Below, piece by piece: positions 55,101 to 62,402 of a stretch of 64,000 nt of DNA. Source of the stretch: Chryseobacterium sp. SSA4.19. Lineage in GTDB: Bacteria; Bacteroidota; Bacteroidia; Flavobacteriales; Weeksellaceae. The notes under the pieces were generated by a model that had not been told where the DNA came from, made no database searches, and worked only from the letters and a program-made list of their open reading frames with translations. Location of the stretch: assembly GCF_022601875.1 (NCBI RefSeq), contig NZ_JAKVIP010000001.1, forward strand, positions 236,061 to 300,060, given 5' to 3'. Both the position numbers and the translations under genes were made by a program. Every line of letters starts with the position of its first letter. Position 1 is the first letter of the stretch.

Positions 55101-55492
55101 ATTTGAGCGGCTTTCCATATCACGCGGGAAGTTTTCCATTCCGTTTTGAAGGAGTTGATTCCCTGTGTGGCATCTTCCAGGCGTTTCAATATAACGCCTT
55201 CCGCCGAATTCATATTTACCGTGTCTAATGAAGGGAGTTCTACAAATACTTCGATTTCAGACTGATATCCTTTGTTTCTTTTTTCTTTTTCAAGTTGGTC
55301 AAAAATATTTTCCGCTTTTTCCCTGGAGACAAATTCGGGAGTTTTACTGCCTTCTTTCAATGCCGTCCCGCGTTTTCCGTAACGGAAATTGACAATAAAA
55401 GCATCGGGATTGACTTCACAAAGGTCTATTTCGTAAACTTTATCCGATTTTCCTTCGTGGAAAAACAGTTTGGTCTGTTTGATAATTCTCAT
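52148..55492 (-). CDS. WGR-domain protein with ARM/HEAT-like helical repeats (retron accessory)
   Basis: A 1114-residue protein. Residues 1-78 form a WGR domain (LFFHEGKSDKVYEIDLCEV then FIVNFRYGKRG) in which the usual Trp-Gly-Arg is Tyr-Gly-Lys-Arg. WGR domains bind nucleic acid ends in PARPs. Residues about 100-210 and 545-1110 are regular pairs of helices of the HEAT/ARM kind. Between them is a Pro/Gln/Asn-rich linker (about 470-540). No catalytic motif is seen. It begins 45 bp after the RT stop and ends 3 bp before the SWIM gene. By its layout it is the ARM-type partner of the retron. Confidence 0.85.
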   Translation of the reverse strand: MRIIKQTKLFFHEGKSDKVYEIDLCEVNPDAFIVNFRYGKRGTALKEGSKTPEFVSREKAENIFDQLEKEKRNKGYQSEIEVFVELPSLDTVNMNSAEGVILKRLEDATQGINSFKTEWKTSRVIWKAAQMKIKEAIPYILKLATKGDEMQLYASIFAIRTLKITQASELLHSIAHSTRHKQYIRNVAFDALLTINEGQELEKTVSELLEILPPEIKYAIDKGDYGSLKKHYSEKFEKKEKADELAYLYLLSKAYPSLIQVIEDILGQISFESPYFRNIRAIYKLARFRDDAQVLGMLSFLFEKKTPMFNRTASLDKEAWNQDQYFYQFGDSVNVRKELSDNESRLAFSNFTKLYFQKNGFYYLQELGKQNKAKEYLRFAVNVLIQYSDADYTPENKRPLSTYGRYDWESRQYYYTVVDFPECYQSLLLTTLLFGNDKNRKMDSKLQFYFKKEEFWSTDYYYQENKVNKVEPGINGNSIPSENPSVKNQPQGALDNIISTFKNIFGSNKEKEAVPQPKQKEYRIKPHPEPSRPQLYPGFWDEMPEAYIQLLMQAKMDLVMKFAYENVSVHGDYEDLLHKIEPEMMIRLLSKSSKYPQNLGFDALKKRQEELKQNEIFVAQILISENEEARNWAKTTIEDNTQHFLSSTEFITILVMNSRKESNEFINHLLQKASLPEDQQKAVLGKVIIELISLENNEENNKIAESATKKLKITAFSNFSEISWEIIAQLLTSPLNNNRFLASEILLSKSQKYPVTETPLSIIELLLNNENESIRQNGISLLNQYPKEEIAKNWQEVLRLLSSGYKEVAENILSLNDRFESPSEIQMQTIEKLFEVLMTGQKFENSHQLFREYLEKTAPKYSTDIPVKRIIRLLFANSVKNQLFGFELLKKVNDDSRFTLKQVISLASHEFLAVRQWSWNFYKNNVPKIKSDRNHALGILDAKWDDSREFAFHFFQTEFKDEDWDTDCLVGIVDSVRPDVENFGKNLIMKFFKKEHGLEYLTKLSQHPSQNIQLFVTSYLEEYATDNPEKLKELEFYFRSVLSRVNKARTAKNRIFIFLEKEGRKNTESAETVSKILDDLSATTALQDKAKCINIISDLKMIYPQLNVHLKLIS

Positions 55493-55537
55493 CTATCTTA
55501 TTGATTAAGATGGTTGCTAGTATGTGTTGGGTTCAGG

Positions 55538-57052
55538 CTAAAAAATATTCCACCAGTCTGTTTTTTCTTCTGCTGGTGTTATAATTTCTTCTTGGTCTTC
55601 AGAAACTTTAATTGTTTCTGCAATTTCAGGAGCTGTTTTTCTGATTTCTACAACTGGTTTGCCGTGTTTTGCAATGATCGTGTTGAGTTTTTCTTTGAAA
55701 GCCAACGCTTTGGGCGGATTCACCATATTCACAAAATTGATATAACCTTCAATTGCATTGATGAGATGAAACGCTTTTCCCCAAGTCTGATTTTGCCATC
55801 CGTTGACTTCGATATTGTGTAAAAGTGCCCTGAATTTCCTTAGCTTTTTTCTTTCGACATTCAGTTTTTCATTGACCACAATTCCCGTTACTTTCTGCTG
55901 ATGCTTCCTTTTCATGATATGAAGTTTATCAGGATGGATCGTAAAGTCTTCGTGATTGATCACCTGTTTTACGAAGTATAAAAGCGTATTGATGTTATGT
56001 TCGTTATCCTGAGCGGCAGAAAAAGTAAGATCATCTGCATAGCGCGTATAGGTAAACCCGTATTTTTTGGACAATCCCTGTAATCTCTTATCAAGTTTGT
56101 AAGTAATAATATTGCTGATGGCAGGACTGGCAGGTGATCCCTGTGGCAAAAACCGTTCTCCTTTGTGAACAAAATATTTAACATTATCGAGCAATACTTC
56201 TTCGGTATGAGCCTGTGTGCAGACCAATGCAAAGATAGTTGACAGCTGTTCGGAATATCCCAGTTTTGAAAACAGGCCTTTCACTCTTTTATAGCTGATC
56301 GACGGGAAGAAATCCTGAAGGTCTATATTGATGACGATGTCTTTTTTAAGATGCGGTTCTGCATTAGTGACAATTGATTTTTCTATGGCGAAACCATGGA
56401 CCATTTCTCCCACAGGGATTTTATTTAATATATTTTCCAAAATCCAATGCTGTAAATATCTCAATTGAGGTTTCGGAGCAGAAATTTTTCTTTTTCCACC
56501 CGATTTTTTTGGAATTTCAAAAACGTGGTAATGAGATTTTTTTGAAACATTCCTGTGAAAAGCCAGGTATTTGATCACTGAAAGGCTGAAACCTGATTTT
56601 TGACTGAAATCCAAGACATTTTCAAAAACAGGAAGAGAAAACTGAAGCAGTTTTGCTGTATCTGAATCGCTTTTATGAAGGCCTTTCGAAACATTTTCTC
56701 CAAGGTAAATGATTTGCTGCTGCTGTAAATTCTTCCAGTAATCAGCTTTTTCCTGTTGTTTTTTTTCGCTTTTTTGTTTGGTTATTTCCCTTTTGGCTTT
56801 TGCTTCCTGCATACGTTGTTTGCGCATTTCGCGAAGCATGGCTTCCTGATTGCCGTATTTTCTGTCTTTTGCCAATAATTCCTGCAGTTCCTGCTGTAGA
56901 ACGGCTTCTCTTTTGATCAGCTGTTCGGGCAGGGAAGGCGTGGAAGTTTCCTGCCAGAAACCAAGTCTTTTCATTTCCTCCAGAATATAACTGTCTTTGG
57001 AGGATTCTTTTATACGGTCATAAATCTGTTGTCTGCTAAGATTTTGTGACAT
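55538..57052 (-). CDS. Retron reverse transcriptase
   Basis: A 504-residue RNA-directed DNA polymerase. Residues about 30-115 are a Lys/Glu/Gln-rich probable coiled coil. The RT core follows: NAEPH at 230-234 (retron NAxxH motif), catalytic D244 in INIDLQDFFPSI, QGSPASP (304-310), YADD (338-341) and VTG (388-390), the RNA-recognition motif of retrons. There is no maturase, HNH or integrase domain, so it is not a group II intron. Retron RTs copy part of a folded RNA to DNA that stays bound to it. The matching RNA lies just upstream and two accessory genes follow in the operon. Confidence 0.95.
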   Translation of the reverse strand: MSQNLSRQQIYDRIKESSKDSYILEEMKRLGFWQETSTPSLPEQLIKREAVLQQELQELLAKDRKYGNQEAMLREMRKQRMQEAKAKREITKQKSEKKQQEKADYWKNLQQQQIIYLGENVSKGLHKSDSDTAKLLQFSLPVFENVLDFSQKSGFSLSVIKYLAFHRNVSKKSHYHVFEIPKKSGGKRKISAPKPQLRYLQHWILENILNKIPVGEMVHGFAIEKSIVTNAEPHLKKDIVINIDLQDFFPSISYKRVKGLFSKLGYSEQLSTIFALVCTQAHTEEVLLDNVKYFVHKGERFLPQGSPASPAISNIITYKLDKRLQGLSKKYGFTYTRYADDLTFSAAQDNEHNINTLLYFVKQVINHEDFTIHPDKLHIMKRKHQQKVTGIVVNEKLNVERKKLRKFRALLHNIEVNGWQNQTWGKAFHLINAIEGYINFVNMVNPPKALAFKEKLNTIIAKHGKPVVEIRKTAPEIAETIKVSEDQEEIITPAEEKTDWWNIF

Positions 57053-57072
57053 TTGGTGTTTTTTTTAAATAA

Positions 57073-57098
57073 AAAGCCCTACCGGTAAATAGGGCTTT
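57073..57098 (-). terminator. Terminator-like hairpin between retron RNA and RT gene
   Basis: A perfect 9-bp stem (aaagcccta / tagggcttt) with an 8-base loop, followed on the - strand by a short T-rich stretch. It lies after the predicted a2 arm and 21 bp before the RT start. It may attenuate transcription into the RT gene or define the RNA 3' end. Confidence 0.6.
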
Positions 57099-57103
57099 GT
57101 TCT

Positions 57104-57311
57104 GATATACCTTCGTATCTTCTAAGGACTATATCTATCAACTCCAGAAATGGGTACTAGTGCGTACCTTTATTTTCCCGGAAAATGAACTGAAAAGGCA
57201 CGCACTAGTACCAATTTCACCATAAAGATAGTATGTAGTGCAGTATGCTAAGCAATTTTCCATCGATGACGAAACATCATCATTTCTTAAAAAGAAAAGC
57301 AAGGATCTATC
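57104..57311 (-). ncRNA. Predicted retron msr-msd non-coding RNA
   Basis: Read on the - strand: a1 arm 57311-57301 (GATAGATCCTT), which pairs with the a2 arm 57113-57104 (AAGGTATATC) at nine positions with one bulge and one mismatch. A TTGC context places the likely branching G at 57300. Next are hairpin 1 (57297-57283, 6-bp stem, UUU loop) and hairpin 2 (57281-57265, 7-bp stem with one G-U pair, UUU loop), the msr type recognised by retron RTs. The long msd hairpin covers 57218-57147: 23 of 25 stem positions pair, with an inner small hairpin. The position directly 5' of the RT is as expected. No homology search was done. Confidence 0.75.
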
Positions 57312-57316
57312 TATTC

Positions 57317-57347
57317 CAAATATATTAAAAAATATCATGGTACCCAA
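57317..57347 (-). promoter_or_regulatory. Retron promoter
   Basis: On the - strand, TATATTTG (57324-57317) matches the -7 consensus and a TTG (57347-57345) lies 20 bp upstream of it. Transcription should start near 57312-57310, exactly at the 5' edge of the predicted a1 arm. Confidence 0.7.
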
Positions 57348-57679
57348 TATCATTTAATTATTTATTTCTATTAACGGAAGTAAAAAGTTCAGGATTAAAT
57401 ATTTAATGATATCCATTATATTTTAACTAAATCAGGATCATTTAAAAATATAGTTTTTAGATTTAGATAGGCAACCTTCCTTAAATTGAGTTATTAAAAA
57501 ATATTTTTGAAACAAAGAAAATCTAACTAAGTCTCAAAAAATAATCATCTACGCAGTCCGACTACATCTGTGTTTAAATAGGCTCAGAACTTATAAACAA
57601 TAGATTAGCAAACATAAATATTAAAGCTCGAAAGGAATTTATTTTGAATTTTAACTGAAAATAGGCTTAACAAAATAAC
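57348..57679. other. Non-coding AT-rich gap upstream of the retron
   Basis: No gene or RNA is seen. An imperfect inverted repeat (atatcatttaa at 57347-57357, ttaatgatat at 57403-57412) lies just upstream of the retron promoter and could be an operator. The rest is AT-rich without further structure. Confidence 0.4.
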
Positions 57680-57710
57680 TTGTCAGCTTTATGATAAAAA
57701 AGTAATTTAG
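57680..57710 (+). promoter_or_regulatory. Promoter of the PduO-type adenosyltransferase gene
   Basis: TTG at 57680-57682 and TAATTTAG at 57703-57710 are 20 bp apart. The -7 box (7 of 8 positions) ends 4 bp before the ATG, again giving a leaderless transcript. Confidence 0.5.
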
Positions 57711-57714
57711 TCCT

Positions 57715-58284
57715 ATGAAAATTTATACCAAAACAGGAGATAAGGGCCAGACTGTATTATACGGCGGAACCAGGGTTTCAAAGGCCAGTGCAAGAGTGGA
57801 CAGCTATGGCAATATAGACGAGTTGAATACCTTCATCGGAATAGCAAAAAGCCATATCAGCGACGAAGAAGTGCTTAAGCAATTGAAGCAAATTCAGTTT
57901 GATTTATTTACGGTGGGATCTGAAGCGGCTACGCCGGTTGATAAGCTGATGCTGGCGAATGGAAAATCCCGTCTCCTTGTAATTATTTCTGAGACTGAAA
58001 TCGAAGAACTGGAAAACTGGATGGATGCTTTTGAAGAGCAGCTGGAACCGTTGCAGTATTTCATTCTTCCCGGTGGCGGACAGGCAGCAACTTTTTTACA
58101 TGCGGCAAGAACCATCTGCAGAAGGGCAGAACGTTCTCTTGTATTCTTAAATGAATCAGAAGAAGTCCGCCCGGAACTCATTAAATACCTGAACAGGCTT
58201 TCAGACTATCTGTTTGTTCTGGCAAGATATATTTCAAAACTCAACAACGAACCGGAAGAATACTGGAATCCGAATGAAAGATAA
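57715..58284 (+). CDS. pduO: Cob(I)yrinic acid a,c-diamide adenosyltransferase, PduO type
   Basis: A 189-residue ATP:corrinoid adenosyltransferase that makes the adenosyl form of vitamin B12. The N-terminal ATP site is MKIYTKTGDKGQTVLYGGTRVSK, then DSYGNIDELNTFIG, and the C-terminal helix has the family motif AARTICRRAERSLVFL and YLNRLSDYLFVLARY. Single PduO domain, normal length. The downstream thiamine diphosphokinase overlaps it by 11 bp. Confidence 0.96.
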   Translation: MKIYTKTGDKGQTVLYGGTRVSKASARVDSYGNIDELNTFIGIAKSHISDEEVLKQLKQIQFDLFTVGSEAATPVDKLMLANGKSRLLVIISETEIEELENWMDAFEEQLEPLQYFILPGGGQAATFLHAARTICRRAERSLVFLNESEEVRPELIKYLNRLSDYLFVLARYISKLNNEPEEYWNPNER

Positions 58285-58909
58285 AGCATTACTTTTCATT
58301 AATGGAGATCCTCCCGCATCTTTCCCAAGCCTTGAAGAATATGGCTTGATCGCCTGTACAGACGGTGCTTTCCATTATCTTAAAAATTTGAATTTTCCAC
58401 TGGATAAACTGGATTTTATTTCAGGTGATTTTGATTCACACTCCGGTAAGGATGATGATGTGTATGATGAAAAATTCATTTATACGCCGGACCAGGACAA
58501 AACGGATTTTCAGAAAGCCCTGGAGATTATTACAGGAAAAGGTTTTGTTCAGGTTGATGTGTTAGGAGGAAGCGGAGGCGAACAGGACCATTTTTTAGGG
58601 AATCTTACTGTAGCTTTCGGGTTCAAAGATGAAGTGAGCATCCGGTTTTATGATGCATTCTCTGAATATTATTTTATCCCGAAAAAATTTACGGTAAAAG
58701 ATATTAAAGGTAAAATGGTTTCCTTATATCCCTTCCCGATGGTTGAAAATATTACTACAAAAGGCCTGAACTGGCCGCTTACTAACGGAAATTTAAGTAT
58801 GACCTCGAGAATCGGGACCAGGAATTTTGCTATTGATGATGAAGTTTCCGTGGAATATGAAAAAGGAGACCTGCTGATTTTTATTGGTAAAAAAAGCGAT
58901 AATTTATAG
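58274..58909 (+). CDS. Thiamine diphosphokinase
   Basis: About 211 residues from the ATG at 58274; an earlier ATG at 58214 lies deep inside pduO. It makes thiamine diphosphate from thiamine and ATP. The catalytic N-terminal domain has LIACTDGAFHYL, LDFISGDFDSHSG and TPDQDKTDFQKALEII, followed by VLGGSGGEQDHFLGNL. A C-terminal beta-sandwich binds thiamine (GLNWPLTNGNLSMTSRIGTRN). It overlaps pduO by 11 bp, so the two cofactor genes form an operon. Confidence 0.93.
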   Translation: MKDKALLFINGDPPASFPSLEEYGLIACTDGAFHYLKNLNFPLDKLDFISGDFDSHSGKDDDVYDEKFIYTPDQDKTDFQKALEIITGKGFVQVDVLGGSGGEQDHFLGNLTVAFGFKDEVSIRFYDAFSEYYFIPKKFTVKDIKGKMVSLYPFPMVENITTKGLNWPLTNGNLSMTSRIGTRNFAIDDEVSVEYEKGDLLIFIGKKSDNL

Positions 58910-59182
58910 TGATTTAAATTTTTTATCAATATCCGTTCCTGAAAAGGAAGGTGGTTAAAGCCGTTTAATCGTATACTGATTTTATAAAATGATTAAAAAT
59001 ATCTGTTTAACAGAGGGTTATATTTAAAAGATATTGAGATTTTGGAATATAATGATATGAGAACTTTGTTATTGCTCATTCCGTGATTTTATCATGTGGT
59101 AAGGATAGAAATTTATAATAGATTTAACGTTAAAAACCAATCTTTTTTAGCAATTTTGTATTCTTAATTCACTTGTTTAGAA

Positions 59183-60574
59183 ATGAAAATAAAATACTCG
59201 GAACTTATTGATCAGACATTGTATTTCCCGACAGAAGAATTCAATGTTTCTGAAAACAATTTGTTGTTTCACGATATTCCTCTGATGGATGTTGTTGAAA
59301 AGTTTGGAACCCCTTTAAAGGTAAGTTACCTCCCGAAAATTTCTCAGAATATTCAGAAAGCAAAAAGCTGGTTTAAAGAAGCTTTTGAGAAAACCGACTA
59401 TAAAAAGAATTACAGATACTGCTACTGCACGAAATCCAGCCATTTTAATTTTGTGATTGAAGAAGCGCTGAAGAACGATATTTCTATGGAAACGTCTTCG
59501 GCCTACGATATGGATATTGTAAAAGCGCTTTATCATAAAGGTAAAGTTGACAAAAATATCGAGGTGATATGCAACGGATTCAAAACAGATGATTACCTGG
59601 CAAAAATTTCCGATATGATCAACAGCGGGTTTGAAAATATTACTCCTATTCTAGATAATTACCGCGAGCTTGATAAACTTACAGAAAGCATTGATACTAC
59701 TTTCGATATCGGAATCAGGATTGCTTCTGAGGAAGAACCTAAATTTGAATTCTATACCTCAAGGCTAGGAATCGGATATAAAGATATTATTCCTTATTAC
59801 AGCCAGAAAATAGCGGAACACCCGAATGCAAGGCTGAAAATGCTTCACTTTTTCATTAATACAGGAATCAAGGATACGGCGTATTACTGGAATGAACTTT
59901 ACAAATGTCTCCGTGTGTACGCACGTTTGAAAAAAATTGCTCCGGAAGTAAATTCACTGAATATCGGTGGCGGTTTTCCAATTAAAACATCTTTACAGTT
60001 TGATTACGACTATCAGTATATGGTAGAGGAAATTGTTTCCCAGATCAAGAAGTTCTGCGAAGAGGAAGGTGTGGAAGAACCTAATATTTACACGGAATTC
60101 GGAAGCTTTACCGTTGGGGAAAGCGGTGCGAATATTTATAAAATTATTTCTCAGAAACGTCAGAACGACAGGGAAAAATGGAATATGATCGATTCCTCAT
60201 TCATGACTACGCTTCCTGATACCTGGGCGATTTCCAGACACTTTATCATGCTTCCGCTAAACCGTTGGGATGATACCTACGAAAGGGTTTTCTTAGGCGG
60301 ATTGACTTGTGATTCAGATGATTATTATAATTCCGAACAGCATACCAATGCGATCTACCTGCCGGTTTTCAGTGATACAAAACCTCTTTATATCGGTTTT
60401 TTCCATACAGGAGCGTATCAGGAAACCATCGGAGGTTATGGTGGAGTTCATCACTGCCTGATGCCTCAGCCGAGACATATCCTAATCCAGAAAGATGAAA
60501 ACGGTGAATTGCAATACGAAATTTTCCGTGAAAAACAGGAACCACAGGATGTACTGAAGCTTTTAGGATATTAA
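59183..60574 (+). CDS. speA: Arginine decarboxylase (PLP, alanine-racemase-fold)
   Basis: A 463-residue decarboxylase of the Orn/Lys/Arg group 2 fold. The PLP lysine is K84 in YCYCTKSSHFNF; NIGGGFPIKTSL is the glycine-rich phosphate-binding loop; GGLTCDSDDYY is the C-terminal active-site motif with the conserved Cys and Asp. It is shorter than E. coli SpeA (about 650), as in other Bacteroidota. Product agmatine is then used by the agmatinase at 61484, which gives putrescine and urea. Diaminopimelate or carboxynorspermidine decarboxylase are alternatives, but the agmatinase nearby argues for arginine. Confidence 0.85.
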   Translation: MKIKYSELIDQTLYFPTEEFNVSENNLLFHDIPLMDVVEKFGTPLKVSYLPKISQNIQKAKSWFKEAFEKTDYKKNYRYCYCTKSSHFNFVIEEALKNDISMETSSAYDMDIVKALYHKGKVDKNIEVICNGFKTDDYLAKISDMINSGFENITPILDNYRELDKLTESIDTTFDIGIRIASEEEPKFEFYTSRLGIGYKDIIPYYSQKIAEHPNARLKMLHFFINTGIKDTAYYWNELYKCLRVYARLKKIAPEVNSLNIGGGFPIKTSLQFDYDYQYMVEEIVSQIKKFCEEEGVEEPNIYTEFGSFTVGESGANIYKIISQKRQNDREKWNMIDSSFMTTLPDTWAISRHFIMLPLNRWDDTYERVFLGGLTCDSDDYYNSEQHTNAIYLPVFSDTKPLYIGFFHTGAYQETIGGYGGVHHCLMPQPRHILIQKDENGELQYEIFREKQEPQDVLKLLGY

Positions 60575-60618
60575 TAGATACCACATTAAAATTTAGGCTT
60601 AGCCTTTATAAAATAGAT

Positions 60619-60647
60619 AAAGCTCTCAATGTTGAGAGCTTTATTAT
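60619..60647. terminator. Terminator between speA and the HAD gene
   Basis: aaagctctcaa and ttgagagcttt form a perfect 11-bp inverted repeat around only two bases, so the innermost pairs must open into the loop. It is followed by a T/A-rich run and works for the two converging genes. Confidence 0.8.
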
Positions 60648-61307
60648 TTAAAAATATTTTGAAATCTTATCCAGCTCCAGTTCCGTATAATCCGAAACTA
60701 CCGTGTCTGCCAGAGTATAGTCCTGATTTTTGGAATGCGGACTTCTGTAAGCCGCACAGAAAATATGAGCCCGGTGCGCTGCCAGGATCCCGTTGGTGGA
60801 ATCTTCAATGACCATGCAGTTTTCTGCAGGTTCGCCGGCCATTTCCGCAGCCAGCAGAAAAACTTCAGGATGAGGTTTGGATTCCTTTAAATCGGCACCG
60901 CTTATTTTTCCTTTGAAGTATTGTTCAAGCCCGAATTTTTCAAACACCATATTGATGGTCGTCATCGTGGCAGAAGAAGCTAAAATTAAAGTGATTCCGT
61001 TTTCATAGTAGTGTTGAATCAGTTCTCTTACTCCGGGAATTAAATCAAATTCATTATCATTATAAAAACAATCTTTAAAATAATTCCGTTTGATTGAAGC
61101 AATATTTTCGCGGGTCTGGCTGAGGTTAAACTCGTTGATCAGGGTTTCGCAGACTCTTTTAGTAGAAGCACCGGTAAAAGAAGTGTACATTCCTTCCGAA
61201 ACCTGGATTCCCAAATCCTCAAACGTTTTAAAATAGGCTTTTCTGTGCAAGGGTTCTGTGTCCACAATAACGCCATCCATATCGAACAGCACAGCTTTTA
61301 ATGACAT
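60648..61307 (-). CDS. HAD-superfamily hydrolase, beta-phosphoglucomutase-like
   Basis: A 219-residue haloacid-dehalogenase-like protein, subfamily IA. Motif I is FDMDGVIVDTEP with the nucleophilic Asp and acid/base Asp; motif II is LILASSATM; the Lys region is SGADLKESKPHPEVFLLAAE; motif IV is CMVIEDSTNGILAAHRA. A helical cap lies between residues about 20-85. Sugar-phosphate mutase or phosphatase activity is typical; the substrate is unknown. It lies between speA and speB on the opposite strand. Confidence 0.92.
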   Translation of the reverse strand: MSLKAVLFDMDGVIVDTEPLHRKAYFKTFEDLGIQVSEGMYTSFTGASTKRVCETLINEFNLSQTRENIASIKRNYFKDCFYNDNEFDLIPGVRELIQHYYENGITLILASSATMTTINMVFEKFGLEQYFKGKISGADLKESKPHPEVFLLAAEMAGEPAENCMVIEDSTNGILAAHRAHIFCAAYRSPHSKNQDYTLADTVVSDYTELELDKISKYF

Positions 61308-61426
61308 AAAATTAAATTTTAAACAAAAATAGTTTTTAAAATGTAAAGATTAAAGTATTTAAAATGAGAATACAGTTAAAAATTCATAACGCATCACTCG
61401 TTATTTATAACTCAGAGAGTATTTTG

Positions 61427-61434
61427 TATCTTTG
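61427..61434 (+). promoter_or_regulatory. speB promoter -7 element (TATCTTTG)
   Basis: An exact TAnnTTTG match 49 bp before the ATG, within an AT-rich gap; no clear -33 box. Confidence 0.6.
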
Positions 61435-61483
61435 TGAAATCTATTAATCTTTCAATCATTTAATTTTTAATTAATAATTATAT

Positions 61484-62335
61484 ATGAAAACATACGCAGG
61501 AATTCCTGAAGAAAATGCATCATTGGAGAACTCGAAAGTAGTTTTGGTCACTGTTCCCTATGACGGAACCTCGACCTGGGGGAAAGGAGCTGATAGAGGC
61601 CCTGAATTATTCTTGGATGCTTCTGAAAACATGGAGCTTTACGATATTGAAACTCAGACTGAGCCTTACCTGGAAGGTGTTTATATGGCTGGAGAAGTTT
61701 CTGAAAATTCTTCACCGGAAGCGATGACGGAAGCCGTATATCAGAAAACAAAAGAGCTTTTGGCAACAGACAAGCTATTTACCCTTTTTGGCGGAGAGCA
61801 TTCGGTTTCTATCGGGTCAATCCGTGCAGTTGGGGAAAAATATGAGAACCTGACGGTTCTTCAGCTGGATGCTCATACCGATCTTCGTCCTGAATTCCAC
61901 GGATCTGCTTCCAACCATGCCTGTGCCGTATTTGAAGCGAACCAAAAGCATAATCTGGTACAGGTGGGAATCCGTTCCATGGATATTGAAGAAGCGGAAT
62001 ATTTACCGGAAGGAAGAGTGTTTTTTGCCCACGAGATTGCTAATAATGAAAACTGGGTGAATGACGTATTGGAACAGGTTTCAGGAAATGTGTATATCAC
62101 CATTGACCTTGATGCGTTCGATCCTTCTATTGCTCCGTCAACAGGAACTCCTGAACCGGGCGGCTTACAATGGTATCCGACTCTGGAACTGCTAAGAAAA
62201 GTTTTCGAAAAATGTAATGTTGTCGCTTTCGATATTGTTGAACTGATGGATTCTGCCTACTCAAAACCAAGTGCATTCCTGGCGGCTAAATTATATTATA
62301 AAATGCTTGCTTATTATCACATTAACCGGGATTAA
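61484..62335 (+). CDS. speB: Agmatinase
   Basis: A 283-residue ureohydrolase that splits agmatine to putrescine and urea. The two-manganese site is seen in LFGGEHSVSIG (His), LQLDAHTDLRPEFHGS (Asp, His, Asp) and ITIDLDAFDPSIAPSTGTPEPGG (two Asp). The last block is the agmatinase-type ending. With the decarboxylase at 59183 it completes the arginine route to putrescine. Confidence 0.94.
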   Translation: MKTYAGIPEENASLENSKVVLVTVPYDGTSTWGKGADRGPELFLDASENMELYDIETQTEPYLEGVYMAGEVSENSSPEAMTEAVYQKTKELLATDKLFTLFGGEHSVSIGSIRAVGEKYENLTVLQLDAHTDLRPEFHGSASNHACAVFEANQKHNLVQVGIRSMDIEEAEYLPEGRVFFAHEIANNENWVNDVLEQVSGNVYITIDLDAFDPSIAPSTGTPEPGGLQWYPTLELLRKVFEKCNVVAFDIVELMDSAYSKPSAFLAAKLYYKMLAYYHINRD

Positions 62336-62402
62336 AACTTCGCAGGATTCGGATTTTTTCTGTCAGAAATTCTGTGGAAATTTGTAAGGTAAAACAGAAT
62401 GT

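Noticed and set aside
55538..57052. Group II intron or diversity-generating retroelement RT
   Set aside because: No maturase or HNH domain, no intron domains V/VI near the ends, and no template/variable repeat pair. The NAxxH and VTG motifs and the upstream RNA indicate a retron.
57138..57353. A 71-residue open frame on the - strand over the retron leader
   Set aside because: It crosses both UUU hairpins and the msd stem, has no recognisable domain and has no promoter upstream of its own start; the RNA structure explains the region better.
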